The position numbers and the translations under genes were made by a program. From contig NZ_JAUOQH010000001.1 of NCBI RefSeq assembly GCF_030547075.1, positions 406,921 through 470,920 of the forward strand: a DNA stretch of 64,000 nucleotides, read 5' to 3'. Each line of letters begins with the position of its first letter. Position 1 is the first letter of the stretch. Under the pieces are notes generated by a model. It was not told the DNA's origin. It saw only the letters and a program-made list of their open reading frames with translations, and ran no database searches. This DNA is from Alteromonas sp. 1_MG-2023 (GTDB lineage Bacteria > Pseudomonadota > Gammaproteobacteria > Enterobacterales > Alteromonadaceae). Positions 39,380 through 49,148 of the stretch are shown here, piece by piece.

Positions 39380-39519
39380 TGATCCAACCTAGTCATAAAA
39401 AGGAAGGTATTCACAGATTTATACTACTTCCTGCGTATGGAAGTATGCTAAGCGGTGCTTTAGACTGGGTTATCTAGTTGTTAGATAATTGGCGCATCGT
39501 CGTTTACAAGGAGTGATAT

Positions 39520-41238
39520 ATGAGCAGTGACAGTAAAGGGATCCCCTTTAAGTATTGGGTGTTGGGCTTTTTTGTTCTACTTATTTTGGTTTATGTTTTA
39601 TTCGCAAATACTATTATTAAAGCCGTACTAGAATCGAAACTAGGTGAATCTTATGGCGCCGAGGTAAACATTGCCGAGTTTGATCATTCCTTATATCCCA
39701 CCACAGTCACTCTTAAAGGCATTGGCTTAACTAACGCCACTAAACCTACTCACAATCAGGTATTGGTAGGCGAAGCTAATGCAGATGTAGCTCTTATGCC
39801 CTTGTTATCCAATCAAGTTGTGGTGAATAACCTCAATTTACTTGATGTACAGTTCGACCAAGTGCGCGAGCACGAAGGTGAAGTCTATCGGGTTCCTGAA
39901 AGCTCGTTAACCTACGACGAGCTAAAAGCGAAAGCAAAAGGCGCAGTGCCTTCTGTAGATGAATTACTCGCCCGCAACCCTTTAAAAACAACAGCAGCAG
40001 TTGCCGAAGCGAAAGAAGCCTACGCCACCTATTCTCAAGGCCTAAAGCAAGATTATGAAAGCTTGCCTGATAAAGCGCGTATCGAGTATTACAAAACCCA
40101 AGTTGCTGAGCTTAAAGAGACTGACTACAAAGACCCTCAAGCGCTCATTCAAGCGAAATCAGCCTTAGATAAGTTGAAGGAAGAAATGAGTGCAGATCGC
40201 GCGCTTATTAGCAGCTTTACCGATAAAGCATCGAACGCTAAAGACGCGTTAAGTAGTACGGCGAAAGCCTTAAAAGAAGCCCCAGGTCAGGATTACGATT
40301 TACTGAAAGGGGTTATTGCCGGCGATGAGGCTGCACTGTCTCAAGTGACGTATTTCGTATTTGGTGATAAAGCCGCTGAATACACTGAGTACTTAATGTC
40401 GGCCATGCAAATTGTGATGCCACTGCTTCAAGGCGGTGAAACCACTGAAGAGCCCGCAGCCGATATGCCTTCTATTTTGGTGAAGCAAGCCAATGTATCT
40501 GTGCTTTGGCAAAACGAGTCGATAAGCAGTTCGTGGCAGAACATTACCAACACCCACAGTGTCTTTGGCGACCCCACCACCTTCACTATTGAAGCGGCTG
40601 GTGACATGCTTAAGCAATTTACCTCAAGCGGTGAATTCTGGATTGATGAAAGTGGCGTAGATGCTAGCCAAGTTTGGGAGCTAGCGGGCGTGAACATGTC
40701 AAACATTCCAGTGAGCGGTAACGAGACCCTTAATGCTGTGATGAAAACGGCGTTAATGGCCACCACAGGTTCAATGGAAGTAGTAGATAACCAGCTTAGC
40801 GGTAACGGTAAAGTTAACTTGCAAGAGTTAGTAATGGAAGCCACAGGCACCAGTGATGTGACTAGCGCTATTGCTTCTGCCCTGCAATCACTTAGCAGCT
40901 TATCGATGACCATGTTACTTGATGGTACGGTGTCAGACCCTGGGTTTAATATTAAATCAGATTTAGATAACAAACTGGCGCAAGCGGCGTTATCTCAGTT
41001 AACCGATTCTCAGCAAGGCAAACTAGATGAGCTTAATAATAAGTTAAACGCCATGGTTGCCAGTGAACAAGATATGCTTTCTGGAGAGTTGGTAGATATC
41101 AATTCCATGTTAAGTGCGGCGCAAGGCGACAGCAGTGCCCTGCAAGAACTACTTCAAAGCCAGTTAAGCAGTGTAATTGATGAACAAAAGAATAAGTTGT
41201 TCGACAAACTGAAAGGGAAATTAGGACAAGGTGAATAA
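39520..41238 (+). CDS. TIGR03545-like membrane protein
   Basis: This 572-residue protein has one N-terminal membrane segment (about 10-30). A domain with AsmA-like character follows (SYGAEVNIAEFDHSLYPTTVTLKGIGLTN), resembling proteins that bridge or modify the envelope. A charged helical region fills about 130-270, and a C-terminal region contains SNIPVSGNETLNAVMKT and a helical tail. The layout recalls the uncharacterised TIGR03545 family. No TIGR03546 partner gene is adjacent. The function is unknown. Confidence 0.65.
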   Translation: MSSDSKGIPFKYWVLGFFVLLILVYVLFANTIIKAVLESKLGESYGAEVNIAEFDHSLYPTTVTLKGIGLTNATKPTHNQVLVGEANADVALMPLLSNQVVVNNLNLLDVQFDQVREHEGEVYRVPESSLTYDELKAKAKGAVPSVDELLARNPLKTTAAVAEAKEAYATYSQGLKQDYESLPDKARIEYYKTQVAELKETDYKDPQALIQAKSALDKLKEEMSADRALISSFTDKASNAKDALSSTAKALKEAPGQDYDLLKGVIAGDEAALSQVTYFVFGDKAAEYTEYLMSAMQIVMPLLQGGETTEEPAADMPSILVKQANVSVLWQNESISSSWQNITNTHSVFGDPTTFTIEAAGDMLKQFTSSGEFWIDESGVDASQVWELAGVNMSNIPVSGNETLNAVMKTALMATTGSMEVVDNQLSGNGKVNLQELVMEATGTSDVTSAIASALQSLSSLSMTMLLDGTVSDPGFNIKSDLDNKLAQAALSQLTDSQQGKLDELNNKLNAMVASEQDMLSGELVDINSMLSAAQGDSSALQELLQSQLSSVIDEQKNKLFDKLKGKLGQGE

Positions 41239-41285
41239 AGCACCTTTGATTCCTTAGCCCTTCGCGGCATAATAGGTATTAACGT

Positions 41286-41318
41286 AAAGGGCAGTTTACT
41301 GCCCTTTTTAAATTTTTC
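41286..41318 (+). terminator. Intrinsic terminator before ftsB
   Basis: The stem AAAGGGCAGT (41286-41295) and ACTGCCCTTT (41298-41307) is followed by a T-rich run. It ends the preceding transcript before the ftsB operon. Confidence 0.85.
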
Positions 41319-41345
41319 CTCCGCTTACCGGTTTCAGGTGGTTCT

Positions 41346-41636
41346 GTGTGGCAAGATAAATGGCTTCCAATTGTACTCATCACCCTTCTTGGGTTGTTGC
41401 AGTATCGTCTTTGGTTTGGGAAAAATAGTATTCCTGATTACCTTAGCCGAGAGCAGGAAGTAAAAGTTCAAGCGCAGCAAAACGCGAACCTCGCGCAGCG
41501 CAATGCTCTGTTAAATGCGGATATCACCGACCTTAAAGTGGGTTTAGAAGCCATTGAAGAGCGTGCTCGCAACGAACTGGGGCTGATAAAGCACGGGGAA
41601 ACTTTTTACCGGATTTTACCGCCAGAAACTAAGTGA
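41346..41636 (+). CDS. ftsB: Cell division protein FtsB
   Basis: FtsB forms the FtsQLB complex that activates septal wall synthesis. The 96-residue protein has the expected short cytosolic tail, one membrane segment (LPIVLITLLGLLQYRLWF), a periplasmic coiled coil (EQEVKVQAQQNANLAQRN) and the conserved ARNELGLIKHGETFYRI end. It starts at a GTG. The stop overlaps the possible GTG start of ispD by four bases. The ftsB-ispD-ispF order is conserved in gammaproteobacteria. Confidence 0.95.
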   Translation: MWQDKWLPIVLITLLGLLQYRLWFGKNSIPDYLSREQEVKVQAQQNANLAQRNALLNADITDLKVGLEAIEERARNELGLIKHGETFYRILPPETK

Positions 41637-42409
41637 GTAACATGACATCCTCCCCTGTGGTTGCGGTTATTCCCGCAGCTGGAATTGGCAGCCGAATGCA
41701 GGCTGACCGCCCCAAGCAGTATTTAACCCTTCAAGGGAAAACCATTCTTGAACACACCGTTGAATTACTACTTAACCATCACGCCATTGATTACCTTGTT
41801 ATAGCTATTAGCCCTCACGATAACTACTTCCCTTCTCTTTCTATTGTAAATAATCCGAAGGTGAAAGTGGTGGAAGGCGGCAATGAACGGGCTGATTCTG
41901 TGCTAAATGCCGTAAACACACTGCCAGAAAATACGTGGGCGTTAGTGCATGACGCCGCGCGACCTTGCGTAAGTACTCACGACATTACTAATTTGTTGGC
42001 CGTGATGGAAAACAATCAGGTAGCCGGTGGCATATTGGCTTCTCGGGTACGAGATACCATGAAGCGTGGCGTACAACAGAAGACGGAAGACACTGGTTTA
42101 TCTGCCGTTTCAGCTACCCTCCTTACCGCCAGTATTCCCACTGTTCTTCATACTGAAAGCAGAGAAAATTTATGGCATGCCCTCACGCCGCAGTTATTTC
42201 CTACGGCTTTGCTTAAAAACGCGCTAAACAGCGCCTTAGCCGCAGGCGCTATTATTACTGATGAAGCGTCGGCCATAGAATACAGTGGGCATAAGGTTGC
42301 GCTTATTGATAGCGATCCTGCAAATATCAAAATAACCCATCCAGGGGATTTACCTTTGGCAGATTTTTACCTACATCAACGACAGAAGGCGCAAGCAGCA
42401 TGCGAATAG
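41633..42409 (+). CDS. ispD: 2-C-methyl-D-erythritol 4-phosphate cytidylyltransferase
   Basis: IspD attaches CMP to methylerythritol phosphate, the third step of the non-mevalonate isoprenoid pathway. The nucleotide-binding motif is intact ([17 protein letters not shown]), as are VHDAARPC and the C-terminal [10 protein letters not shown]. The GTG at 41633 overlaps ftsB by four bases; an ATG at 41642 is an equally good start. It overlaps ispF by ten bases. Downstream products feed IspB (gene at 53440). Confidence 0.96.
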   Translation: MSNMTSSPVVAVIPAAGIGSRMQADRPKQYLTLQGKTILEHTVELLLNHHAIDYLVIAISPHDNYFPSLSIVNNPKVKVVEGGNERADSVLNAVNTLPENTWALVHDAARPCVSTHDITNLLAVMENNQVAGGILASRVRDTMKRGVQQKTEDTGLSAVSATLLTASIPTVLHTESRENLWHALTPQLFPTALLKNALNSALAAGAIITDEASAIEYSGHKVALIDSDPANIKITHPGDLPLADFYLHQRQKAQAACE

Positions 42410-42873
42410 GACACGGTTTCGACGTTCATAAATTTGGTGGCGATGGCCCCATTGTTATTGGTGGTGTAAGTATTGATTATGACCAAGGCCTTATCGCCCA
42501 TTCAGATGGCGACGTGTTGCTACATGCACTATGCGATGCTTTACTAGGAGCCGCAGCGCTAGGAGATATTGGTAAGCACTTTCCTGATACCGATGACGCT
42601 TACTCAGGAGCCGATAGTCGCGTTTTACTGAGACACGTGATGCAGGTGGTAAATAAAAAAGGCTATACCTTAGGTAATGCCGACATGACAATAGTGGCCC
42701 AAGCTCCCAAAATGGCAACGCATATTCAAGCCATGCGCGAAATCATAGCCCAAGACTGTCACTGTGAACTTGATGCCATTAATGTAAAGGCAACAACCAC
42801 AGAAAAGCTTGGCTACACAGGCAGAAAAGAAGGCATAGCCGCTCACGCGGTGGTGCTATTGGAAAAAATATGA
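42400..42873 (+). CDS. ispF: 2-C-methyl-D-erythritol 2,4-cyclodiphosphate synthase
   Basis: IspF cyclises the CDP-methylerythritol phosphate intermediate with loss of CMP. The 157-residue protein has the zinc ligands Asp and His in HGFDVHKF and a His in the [18 protein letters not shown] block. The C-terminal [16 protein letters not shown] is typical. It overlaps ispD and truD, forming a tightly packed operon. Confidence 0.97.
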   Translation: MRIGHGFDVHKFGGDGPIVIGGVSIDYDQGLIAHSDGDVLLHALCDALLGAAALGDIGKHFPDTDDAYSGADSRVLLRHVMQVVNKKGYTLGNADMTIVAQAPKMATHIQAMREIIAQDCHCELDAINVKATTTEKLGYTGRKEGIAAHAVVLLEKI

Positions 42874-43940
42874 AACCTTTAGATACACAGCATTGGAATT
42901 ATTATTACAGCAAGCCCGTTTCAACTGGCTTATTTAAGTTCCAACCTGACGACTTTCAGGTTGTTGAAGACTTAGGTTATGAACCTTGTGGTGAAGGCGA
43001 GCATCAATTTATATTTGTAGAGAAAATTAATACCAATACCGCCTTTGTTGCCGAGCAACTTGCTCGCTATACCAAATTACCCCTTCGCCAAGTAACTTAT
43101 GCTGGCCGTAAAGACAAGTATGCCCTTACTCGTCAGTGGTTTGGCTTACACGCACCTGGGCAAGCCGACTTTGATTTTAGCGATTTTGACCTAGAAGGTG
43201 TTCGAGTTATAAAGCAAACCCGACACAATAGAAAACTTCGTACCGGTCAGCTAAAGGGGAATGCTTTCACCATTACGCTTCGCCAGGTTGTGCATCCTGA
43301 AGCCATTGAAGAGCGCCTTCAGGAAATCGCCAAACATGGTGTGCCTAATTATTATGGCGAACAGCGGTTTGGCGTAATGCGCGTGAACGAACAAGGTGAA
43401 GTGCAACGTGGCGGTAACCTTGCTATGGCCGAGCGAATGATAAATGGTGAAACTATTCGTCACAGAAACAAACGCTCAATGGCGCTGTCTGCGCTACGTA
43501 GTTGGTTATTTAACGAGGTTATCTCTACTCGCTTAGAACACGAGACTTTTGATACGGTACTTGCTGGTGACGCTTTGGTATTAACTGGTTCAAACAGCTT
43601 TTTTATTGATGATGACAAACAGCAAGATAGCCAACAACGCTATAAAGACAAAGACGTTTGCCCTTCTGCACCGCTGTGGGGGAAAGGAAACTTGATCACC
43701 ACATCAGAGGCAAACGCTACAGAAGATAAAGTCGCGTCGGGTCATCCTGAAGTGATCGACTTTTTAAGTCAGTGTGGATTCGAGCAAGAACGCCGAGCAA
43801 TAAAAATATGGCCATCGCAACTTGAATGGCAAAGTAAGGGTGATACATTAACCCTGTCTTTTTCATTGCCTAGCGGTTGTTTTGCTACATCCGTGCTTAG
43901 GGAATGCGTTGAAACCGTTTCTCCCATTCACAGTATTTAG
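42870..43940 (+). CDS. truD: tRNA pseudouridine(13) synthase TruD
   Basis: TruD makes pseudouridine at position 13 of tRNA-Glu. The 356-residue protein has the catalytic Asp in [12 protein letters not shown], the [18 protein letters not shown] segment (here [13 protein letters not shown]), and the [10 protein letters not shown] motif. The insertion domain (about 160-300) is complete. Its start overlaps ispF by four bases. Confidence 0.96.
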   Translation: MKPLDTQHWNYYYSKPVSTGLFKFQPDDFQVVEDLGYEPCGEGEHQFIFVEKINTNTAFVAEQLARYTKLPLRQVTYAGRKDKYALTRQWFGLHAPGQADFDFSDFDLEGVRVIKQTRHNRKLRTGQLKGNAFTITLRQVVHPEAIEERLQEIAKHGVPNYYGEQRFGVMRVNEQGEVQRGGNLAMAERMINGETIRHRNKRSMALSALRSWLFNEVISTRLEHETFDTVLAGDALVLTGSNSFFIDDDKQQDSQQRYKDKDVCPSAPLWGKGNLITTSEANATEDKVASGHPEVIDFLSQCGFEQERRAIKIWPSQLEWQSKGDTLTLSFSLPSGCFATSVLRECVETVSPIHSI

Positions 43941-43950
43941 TTGAGAGTGT

Positions 43951-44694
43951 ATGAAGATACTAATGAGTAACGATGATGGTGTGTTTGCAAAAGGCTTAGC
44001 TGTTTTGCATGAAACCATTGCTAGCGAGCACGATATTACTGTTATCGCCCCCGATCGTAACTGTAGTGGCGCAAGTAACGCCCTTTCGTTACATCAACCT
44101 CTTCGCGTCCAACGTATGGACAGCGGGTTTTATTCAGTTAATGGCACCCCCTCAGACTGTGTGCACTTAGGTATTAGCCGAATTTTAAAAGATGATCCCG
44201 AGTTAGTGGTATCTGGCATTAATCATGGTGCTAACTTAGGTGACGATGTGGTGTATTCCGGTACCGTTGCCGCTGCAACGGAAGGCAGATACATGGGTTT
44301 ACCCGCTATTGCCGTGTCGCTTGCTGGTAAAAAAGGTGAGAACTTTGAAACGGCGGCACGGGTGGTGCTAGATATAATCCGCAAACTTGAAACGCATCCA
44401 CTGCCTGCAAATCAAATTTTAAACGTAAATGTTCCCGATATACCTTATGATGAGCTTAAAGGCATTGAAGTTACCAGACAGGGACGCCGCCATCGTGCTG
44501 AACCTATGTTTGAAGATAAAGACCCGTTTGGGCAAACCATTTATTGGTATGGCCCTGCTGGTTCAGAACAAGATGCCGGGCCAGGTACAGACTTTCACGC
44601 AGTGGCTAACGGGTATTGCTCCGTTACCCCATTAAGCGTAGATATGACTGCCTACCAAAGTTTAGATAATATGAAAGAATGGTTAGCCAAATAA
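43951..44694 (+). CDS. surE: 5'/3'-nucleotidase SurE
   Basis: SurE hydrolyses nucleoside monophosphates and short polyphosphate, and is linked to stationary-phase survival. The metal site is SNDDGVFA (Asp pair), Ser in the NALSLHQPLR region, and SGINHGANLGDDVVYSGT. The 247-residue length is typical. It belongs to the stress block truD-surE-pcm-yqaA-nlpD-rpoS. Confidence 0.97.
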   Translation: MKILMSNDDGVFAKGLAVLHETIASEHDITVIAPDRNCSGASNALSLHQPLRVQRMDSGFYSVNGTPSDCVHLGISRILKDDPELVVSGINHGANLGDDVVYSGTVAAATEGRYMGLPAIAVSLAGKKGENFETAARVVLDIIRKLETHPLPANQILNVNVPDIPYDELKGIEVTRQGRRHRAEPMFEDKDPFGQTIYWYGPAGSEQDAGPGTDFHAVANGYCSVTPLSVDMTAYQSLDNMKEWLAK

Positions 44695-44736
44695 CCCCAT
44701 AGTGCGCGGTCGATAAAAAGGATAAGAAGCAACACC

Positions 44737-45372
44737 ATGAGAGCCTCCAGAAAAGGGGATGCGCTAGCACAGCTGCTTTATGACGAAGGAATACGTTCGC
44801 AGCCCGTGCTCAATGCTATTGCAGGTACACCCCGGGAAACATTCTTACCTGATGCGCTTAAACATAAAGCCTATCAGAATACTGCGTTGCCTATTGGGCA
44901 AGGACAGACTATTTCGCAACCTTACATAGTAGCGAAAATGACTGAACTCCTGCTAGATAGCCCTAATAAGCCGGAAAAAGTGCTTGAAATAGGTACTGGC
45001 TCTGGCTATCAGACCGCCATTCTCGCACAGCTTTTTTCAACGGTTTTCAGCGTAGAACGGATTAAATCACTACAGTTTCATGCTAAAAGACGGATGAACC
45101 AACTCGATTTACACAATATTGCCATGAAACATGGTGATGGGTGGAAGGGGTGGACATCTAAAGGTCCTTACGATGCCATTATTGTGACGGCTGCGGCCAG
45201 TAGTTTGCCGCAAGATTTATGTGATCAATTAAAAGAAGGAGGCCGCCTGATCATTCCTGTTGGAAATGAACAGCAGTCTCTATTGTGTATCGACAGGATA
45301 GAGGGCGAATTAAAAACCACCACCATAGAAGCGGTGCGTTTTGTTCCCTTAGTAGCAGGAGAGCTATTGTGA
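44737..45372 (+). CDS. pcm: Protein-L-isoaspartate O-methyltransferase
   Basis: Pcm methylates L-isoaspartyl residues in aged proteins, starting their repair. The SAM-binding motif [18 protein letters not shown] and the substrate-site segment [17 protein letters not shown] are intact. The stop (TGA) overlaps the next GTG start by four bases, giving translational coupling. Confidence 0.96.
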   Translation: MRASRKGDALAQLLYDEGIRSQPVLNAIAGTPRETFLPDALKHKAYQNTALPIGQGQTISQPYIVAKMTELLLDSPNKPEKVLEIGTGSGYQTAILAQLFSTVFSVERIKSLQFHAKRRMNQLDLHNIAMKHGDGWKGWTSKGPYDAIIVTAAASSLPQDLCDQLKEGGRLIIPVGNEQQSLLCIDRIEGELKTTTIEAVRFVPLVAGELL

Positions 45373-45947
45373 AATTGTTCGAGCCAATGTACGACATGGC
45401 AATTCGATGGGCTAGGCATCGCCATGCAGTGAAATACTTGGGGGGCTTGAGTTTCGCTGAGTCGGTATTTTTCCCTATTCCGCCAGATGTCATGCTAGCC
45501 CCTATGGCATTGTCTCAACCAGACAAAGCATGGCGCTTTGCCCTTATCACTACACTTGCGTCTATTTTAGGCGGCATTGCAGGTTACTGGCTGGGTTATT
45601 TTGCATTTGATGCATGGTTATCGCCTATCATCGAAAGTTGGGGTTATACCCACAAGATAGAAACTGCTACGCAGTGGTTTGCTGACTACGGCGTATGGGT
45701 GGTGTTTGTCGCGGGGTTCTCACCTATACCCTATAAAGTCTTCACTACCAGTGCTGGCTTTCTGCAAATGGCGTTTTTCCCCTTTCTTATTGCCTCGGCT
45801 GTGGGCCGTGGCGCCCGGTTCTTCTTAGTCGCAGGGCTAATGCGCTGGGGCGGCGCGCCTATGGAAGCCAAACTACGTCAGTACGTTGAAGTACTTGGCT
45901 GGGCAGTTGTACTAATGGCTGTTGCCGCTTATTTAATCTTGCGATGA
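45369..45947 (+). CDS. yqaA: DedA/YqaA-family membrane protein
   Basis: This is a 192-residue inner-membrane protein with about four or five hydrophobic segments. It resembles the YqaA branch of the SNARE-associated/DedA family ([44 protein letters not shown]). Relatives are thought to help lipid or undecaprenyl phosphate flipping and membrane homeostasis, but this member has not been characterised. The GTG at 45369 overlaps the pcm stop. Its place between pcm and nlpD is common in marine gammaproteobacteria. Confidence 0.9.
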   Translation: MKLFEPMYDMAIRWARHRHAVKYLGGLSFAESVFFPIPPDVMLAPMALSQPDKAWRFALITTLASILGGIAGYWLGYFAFDAWLSPIIESWGYTHKIETATQWFADYGVWVVFVAGFSPIPYKVFTTSAGFLQMAFFPFLIASAVGRGARFFLVAGLMRWGGAPMEAKLRQYVEVLGWAVVLMAVAAYLILR

Positions 45948-45957
45948 TAGTGGCTCG

Positions 45958-46821
45958 ATGTCATACCGCTTATTTCTGACTGCTGTTGTGTTACTGCTGC
46001 TACAAAGTTGCAGTGGCCGTAGTGCTCCAGCACCTGTCGTTTTATTAAATAGTCAAGCCGTGCAAGAATCTGGTGGATTCATATCAGATACTTATAAAGT
46101 ACAGCCAGGAGACACCCTTTTTGGTATAGCTTGGTATACCGGAAATGACTATCGAGACATCGCTAAATATAACAGTTTATCAGAACCTTACCGCATCTAT
46201 CCTGGTCAAGAGTTACGCATATCTCCTCCCCCTACAATTGTAAAGATCCCATCAAGGTCCGAACCGCAGACCATTCAGTCAGCAGATCCGACCACGACCT
46301 CAATAGACAAAAGTTTGATTGACCCCCCTATACCACAGGGGTATGGTGAAGGTGAAAAAGTTGTTAAGCGACAAAACGTTACGAGCGTCAACAAGTCGTC
46401 AGAAAGCGTCAAAATTACGGCGCAAAACAGTTTTCCTGAGAAGGTAAAACGATGGGTTTGGCCAGCAACAGGTAAAGTTGTTGAAACGTTCAGTAAATCG
46501 GAGTCAGGCAACAAAGGAATTGATATCGCTGCGGCAAAAGGTACATCGATACACGCGGCAGCAGATGGAAAAGTTGTTTATTCAGGAAGCGCCTTAAGAG
46601 GCTACGGTAATTTGGTTATCATCAAACATACCGACACCTTTTTAAGTGCCTACGCATACAACGACACCATTATCGTCAAAGAACGAGACTGGGTGTCAGC
46701 GGGGCAGAAAATTGCAACCATGGGTGACAGCGGAACAAATTCGGTAAAACTTCACTTTGAAGTTAGATATCGTGGAAAATCTTTAGATCCACTGCGTTAT
46801 CTGCCAGCTACACGACCATAA
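45958..46821 (+). CDS. nlpD: Murein hydrolase activator NlpD (LysM-LytM lipoprotein)
   Basis: NlpD activates the amidase AmiC during cell separation. A lipoprotein signal with lipobox LLQSC is followed by a LysM domain (YKVQPGDTLFGIAWYTG, about 43-88) and a C-terminal LytM (peptidase M23) domain (about 170-285). The LytM active site is degenerate: the first metal His is replaced in NKGIDIAAAKG. This is expected for an activator that does not itself cut murein. It is upstream of rpoS; in E. coli the main rpoS promoter lies inside nlpD. Confidence 0.93.
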   Translation: MSYRLFLTAVVLLLLQSCSGRSAPAPVVLLNSQAVQESGGFISDTYKVQPGDTLFGIAWYTGNDYRDIAKYNSLSEPYRIYPGQELRISPPPTIVKIPSRSEPQTIQSADPTTTSIDKSLIDPPIPQGYGEGEKVVKRQNVTSVNKSSESVKITAQNSFPEKVKRWVWPATGKVVETFSKSESGNKGIDIAAAKGTSIHAAADGKVVYSGSALRGYGNLVIIKHTDTFLSAYAYNDTIIVKERDWVSAGQKIATMGDSGTNSVKLHFEVRYRGKSLDPLRYLPATRP

Positions 46822-46894
46822 TAATAATAAATAACAATAAGAAACGAATAAAGGAGAAACGTCGAAAGGTAAACCTTGAAGCAGGAGATTCATT

Positions 46895-47887
46895 GTGGGT
46901 CATATAAATAAAAACCTCGAATCAAATACGAAAGATGACTTAAACGTCATTGAAATGCCAGCCGATCTGAAAGCAGATAAAACTTTATCTGATGACACTG
47001 ACACCAATTCAGAAGAATTAGTGTTAAGCCAAGACGACCAACCAAAAAATCTAGACGCCACACAGCTTTATCTAGGTGAAATAGGTTTCTCGCCTCTGCT
47101 AAGTGCAGAAGAAGAAGTATTTTTTGCTAGAAAAGCTCTACGCGGATGTGAAGCCTCACGCAAGCGCATGATTGTTAGTAATTTACGCCTAGTAGTAAAA
47201 ATAGCGCGTCGATATAACAACCGCGGACTTGCTCTATTAGATCTTATCGAAGAAGGGAATCTAGGACTTATACGTGCGGTTGAAAAGTTCGATCCCGAAC
47301 GCGGGTTTCGTTTTTCAACGTATGCAACGTGGTGGATAAGACAGACTATTGAACGCGCTATTATGAACCAAACGCGTACTATTCGTTTGCCTATCCATGT
47401 CGTTAAAGAACTTAATGTGTATTTACGTGCAGCTCGTGAGTTATCCCAAAAGCTCGATCACGAACCAACTGCAGAAGAAATTGCCCTTGCCTTAGACAAA
47501 CCTGTCGAAGACGTTACCAAAATGCTGCGACTTAATGAACGTATTACGTCAGTAGATACTCCAATTGGTGGCGAAAACGATAAAGCGTTGTTAGATATCT
47601 TGGCCGATGAAAAAGAATTCGGTCCTGAAGAGAACTTGCAAGACTCAGACATCAAATCAAATATTGTTGGCTGGCTGGAAGAACTTAATCCTAAACAACG
47701 TGAAGTATTGGCAAGACGATTTGGATTAATGGGTTACGAGCCCTCAACGCTTGAAGATGTAGGTGCCGAAATTGGTCTTACTCGTGAACGAGTTCGCCAA
47801 ATTCAAGTAGAAGCACTACGCAGATTGCGAGACATTCTAGGCCATCAAGGTCTGTCGCTAGAAAACTTATTTAATCAAATGAATTGA
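46895..47887 (+). CDS. rpoS: RNA polymerase sigma factor RpoS
   Basis: RpoS directs stationary-phase and general stress transcription. The 330 residues include region 1.2 ([11 protein letters not shown]), region 2 ([41 protein letters not shown]), region 3 and region 4 ([33 protein letters not shown]). The start is a GTG with AGGAG eight bases upstream. The 73-base leader after nlpD could hold regulatory pairing for small RNAs, as in enterobacteria, but I cannot show it. Confidence 0.97.
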   Translation: MGHINKNLESNTKDDLNVIEMPADLKADKTLSDDTDTNSEELVLSQDDQPKNLDATQLYLGEIGFSPLLSAEEEVFFARKALRGCEASRKRMIVSNLRLVVKIARRYNNRGLALLDLIEEGNLGLIRAVEKFDPERGFRFSTYATWWIRQTIERAIMNQTRTIRLPIHVVKELNVYLRAARELSQKLDHEPTAEEIALALDKPVEDVTKMLRLNERITSVDTPIGGENDKALLDILADEKEFGPEENLQDSDIKSNIVGWLEELNPKQREVLARRFGLMGYEPSTLEDVGAEIGLTRERVRQIQVEALRRLRDILGHQGLSLENLFNQMN

Positions 47888-47907
47888 TAGCGCGTTACCA
47901 CCATTAC

Positions 47908-47940
47908 ATGCCGAGGCGTAGTTTACCCTCGGCATTTTTA
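47908..47940 (+). terminator. Intrinsic terminator after rpoS
   Basis: The 9-bp stem ATGCCGAGG (47908-47916) and CCTCGGCAT (47927-47935) is followed by a T-run. Confidence 0.88.
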
Positions 47941-47949
47941 TATGTAGCA

Positions 47950-48450
47950 CTACCCTCTTATTAAACTAACAAAAGTATAATTGTGTGGGTTTTTCTCATC
48001 AGCACTATGCGCTTCACGGCTTATTTCTTTCCAATTACCCTGAGCTTCATAATCAGGAAATTGCGTATCGCCTTCTACCGCTAAATCGATATACGTTAAG
48101 TGTAAAGTATCAGCTTTGTCTAAAAAAGCCTGATAAATAGTGCCGCCCCCAATGATCATGACTTCATCTGTCTGGTTGTCTAACGCTGAAGCATACTTAA
48201 TGGCTGACTCAGGTGATGCGACAACATTAGCATCTGGCAAGCTATAATCGCTATTGGTGGTGATAACAATATTAGGTCTACCCGGTAAAGCACGTCCAAT
48301 AGACTCATAGGTTTTACGCCCCATAATAACTGGCTTACCCATAGTGACTTTCTTGAAATGCTTTAAATCTGCTGGCAAATGCCAGGGCATGTCGTTATCT
48401 GCACCGATAATACGTTTATTAGCCATTGCGGCAATCATGGCAATTTTCAT
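47950..48450 (-). CDS. folA: Dihydrofolate reductase
   Basis: FolA reduces dihydrofolate with NADPH. The 166-residue protein has the IIGADNDMPWHLPADLKHF active-site block with its acidic residue, GRKTYESIGRALPGR, and MIIGGGTIY. It regenerates the cofactor consumed by ThyA. It is convergent with rpoS and divergent from the nickel-SOD cluster. Confidence 0.96.
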   Translation of the reverse strand: MKIAMIAAMANKRIIGADNDMPWHLPADLKHFKKVTMGKPVIMGRKTYESIGRALPGRPNIVITTNSDYSLPDANVVASPESAIKYASALDNQTDEVMIIGGGTIYQAFLDKADTLHLTYIDLAVEGDTQFPDYEAQGNWKEISREAHSADEKNPHNYTFVSLIRG

Positions 48451-48767
48451 AGTATTTCGAACTCATCATGTTGTTATTTCTCTATGATAACTGATTAGCG
48501 CTATGACGATAACTCTTGCGTTAACAACAGTCCATTTTCCCACCTTTCTTTCCGAACTATCCTTTTCATAACGCCATGCCTTTTGTGTTTACTTATCTTG
48601 TATCTATTAGCCTAGCTAGGTGGGCTATGTATTAACCGTAAAAGTTTTTGTCCACTGTTAGTAGCTTCCCATGTGATAGACCTTAGATTACACACATGCA
48701 AATAATAACAATTATCATTTGCGATCGTGTTTTATATCGACTAGGGTGTATCTAGGAGGGCAAGCAA
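48451..48767. other. Divergent promoter region, folA / nickel-SOD cluster
   Basis: The 317-base gap contains no gene that I can support. It holds a Fur-type box (listed separately) and, before the first rightward gene, a strong AGGAGG ribosome-binding site around 48752-48757. Confidence 0.6.
48703..48717 (+). promoter_or_regulatory. Fur-type box upstream of nickel-SOD cluster
   Basis: The sequence TAATAACAATTATCA matches the 7-1-7 Fur consensus TGATAAT-N-ATTATCA at 12 of 14 defined positions and lies about 50 bases before the first gene. A Fur-family repressor (Fur, or a nickel-sensing relative such as Nur) is expected to bind here and link the cluster to metal supply. Confidence 0.65.
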
Positions 48768-49133
48768 ATGCAAATAACTTACCTGTGTGCAAAACACGAA
48801 GATTGGATTTACAGTAACCCGAAGCAGGCGCTTCATTTTATGGCCAGAGACGAGTTGCAAGGCACGCTTTTACTGCATTGCGGCCAATACACAGAAGCTA
48901 TTCCTTACTTAGGCTGCGCTTTTGATATTGCGGTTATTCTTTTAGAAGTTGATGGTGGCGAAAATGAAGCGATAAAAAGCAAAGTTAAAAGTTTAGCCGG
49001 ATTACTTGAAGAAACCTATTACCACCTGAAACTGCCAGAGTATCGAAACGCCATTTTAGATAGAGCAAATTCCGTCTTACAAGCCACAGAATCAGCAATG
49101 TTGTCAGCTTTTTTGCTTAACTCTGTGTATTAA
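48768..49133 (+). CDS. Unknown helical protein 1 of nickel-SOD cluster
   Basis: I do not recognise this 121-residue protein. It has no signal peptide or membrane segment. The sequence looks all-helical, with a TPR-like segment (LLLHCGQYTEAIPYLGCAFDIAVILLE). It contains two Cys (CAKH near the N-terminus and LHCGQ) and several His residues that could bind metal, although there is no clear motif. It has a strong ribosome-binding site and is the first gene after the Fur-type box. The next gene starts 15 bases later. The position suggests a role in metal handling or dismutase maturation. Confidence 0.65.
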   Translation: MQITYLCAKHEDWIYSNPKQALHFMARDELQGTLLLHCGQYTEAIPYLGCAFDIAVILLEVDGGENEAIKSKVKSLAGLLEETYYHLKLPEYRNAILDRANSVLQATESAMLSAFLLNSVY

Positions 49134-49148
49134 TAAGTTGAAAATACT

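Noticed and set aside
40428..40973. A 181-residue antisense frame inside the TIGR03545-like gene
   Set aside because: It is entirely within a well-supported gene on the opposite strand; its low-complexity Ser/Thr/Leu composition is typical of a shadow frame.
45958..46821. NlpD as an active M23 endopeptidase
   Set aside because: The first metal-binding His is missing, so it is more likely an amidase activator.
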